A DNA stretch of 5,707 nt from JBOFDP01 sp051647125 (GTDB lineage: Bacteria; Bacteroidota; Bacteroidia; Chitinophagales; Chitinophagaceae): assembly GCA_051647125.1 (NCBI GenBank), contig JBOFDP010000106.1, positions 1-5,707 on the forward strand, read 5' to 3'. Positions 5,341-5,707 of this stretch are shown in pieces. The stretch's first letter is position 1. Every line of letters begins with the position of its first letter. The notes beneath the pieces were generated by a model, which was not told the DNA's origin, searched no databases, and saw nothing but the letters and a program-made list of their open reading frames with translations. A program made the translations under genes and the position numbers.

Positions 5341-5707
5341 TTAGATTAATAGTGAATATTCTTCGCTTTCAAGAATGATAATAGGCTCATCATTTTTTTC
5401 TAACGATATTGTTGGATTAGGGCATAAATATATTTCTTCTCCACGTTTAAATCCTAAAAAAGCCTTTTCTTCCATTACTAATTTACGAAAAGCTTCTGCA
5501 CAAGTTAACCCTGGATATAACTTTAAAATAGAAAGTGATAAAATAACAATCTCTTTTCCTTCTTTATCAAGAAGTTGATGAAACACTTTAAGAAGTTCTG
5601 GATTTAATGATGTTTGTGCCATAAGCATACCTGTAAGTTTACCACTTACAATAAAATCTTTGAGTTTATTATCAGCGATGAGATCTCTGTTTTGTGTAGA
5701 ATTTAGT
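5341..5707 (-). CDS. CASTOR/POLLUX-type ion channel protein, C-terminal part (5' truncated by window)
   Basis: The frame is open from the window edge to TAA (5343-5341), giving 121 visible residues; the true start lies beyond 5707. The internal ATG at 5628 has no ribosome binding site and sits in the middle of conserved sequence. In visible-residue numbering, NRDLIADNKLKDFIVSGKL (6-24) and MAQTSLNPELLKVFHQLLD (29-47), followed by KEGKEIVI, resemble the C-terminal regulatory segment of CASTOR/POLLUX proteins, where runs like DFIVSNKLVSMALAQ and a following DPEGSEIYL occur. LTCAEAFRKLVMEEKAFLGF (68-87), then IYLCPNP and EPIIILESE, match the closing domain (family: AARxxGEVAIGYR, then lNP and gD.lIvi). 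These are K+-permeable channels with RCK-like nucleotide-binding domains. The pore would be in the missing N-terminal part. The protein ends in an acidic tail (ESEEYSLLI). Frame certain; family fairly likely; ion selectivity unknown. Confidence 0.75.
   Translation of the reverse strand, partial: LNSTQNRDLIADNKLKDFIVSGKLTGMLMAQTSLNPELLKVFHQLLDKEGKEIVILSLSILKLYPGLTCAEAFRKLVMEEKAFLGFKRGEEIYLCPNPTISLEKNDEPIIILESEEYSLLI

Noticed and set aside
5375..5578. 67-codon plus-strand open frame opposite the channel gene
   Set aside because: It is antisense to a frame with family-like sequence and lacks a ribosome binding site.

Overview
This is an AT-rich, loosely packed bacterial window. It holds three intact genes on the + strand, one broken gene on the + strand, and two genes cut by the window edges (one per strand). 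Intact and partial coding sequence covers a little under 60% of it. The remainder is gene remnants and AT-rich spacers several hundred bases long. Strong AAGGAG-type ribosome binding sites, near-consensus TTGACA/TATAAT promoters and tight hairpin terminators indicate a bacterium with ordinary sigma-70 signals. Low GC, a relaxed lipoprotein signal (VVSC) on an exported flavodoxin-fold protein, and low coding density with decaying genes would suit a low-GC spirochaete or another low-GC host-associated bacterium. The taxon is an inference and cannot be settled from this window.

Layout. Bases 2-184 encode the last 60 residues of a HEAT-repeat-like protein. Bases 241-1195 are a decayed DUF262/GmrSD-type gene (a type IV restriction or phage-defence family). 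Its N-terminal motifs are intact, but it then crosses several frames and stops, and it ends against a perfect hairpin terminator at 1194-1228. A near-consensus promoter at 1354-1382 drives a two-gene operon: a lactate/2-hydroxyacid dehydrogenase of the LDH/MDH superfamily (1413-2369) and, 9 bp later, a PfoR-like membrane protein of the PTS_EIIC_2 family (2379-3386). About 200 gene-free bases follow. They contain a 15-nt inverted repeat enclosing 60 nt and end in a 44-nt perfect palindrome (3592-3635) that looks like a bidirectional terminator.

A second strong promoter at 3681-3708 lies about 215 bp upstream of a lipoprotein with an NAD(P)H:quinone-oxidoreductase-like flavodoxin fold (3925-4731), which has its own terminator (4737-4773). 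About 570 bp without a convincing gene follows. The window closes with the C-terminus of a CASTOR/POLLUX-type ion-channel protein on the minus strand (5341-5707, open at the window end).

How the genes may work together. The dehydrogenase and PfoR-like protein probably form a functional pair: a membrane carrier or sensor for a small carboxylate or sugar, plus an NAD-linked 2-oxo/2-hydroxyacid enzyme. The enzyme has proline where true LDHs carry the glutamine that selects pyruvate, so its substrate may not be lactate. The lipoprotein is a separate unit and may be a surface or periplasmic flavin redox protein. No complete novel multi-gene system is evident. The best leads are the dehydrogenase/PfoR pair, the exported quinone-reductase-like lipoprotein, the structured RNA-like segment at 3464-3635, and the long leader at about 3715-3924.
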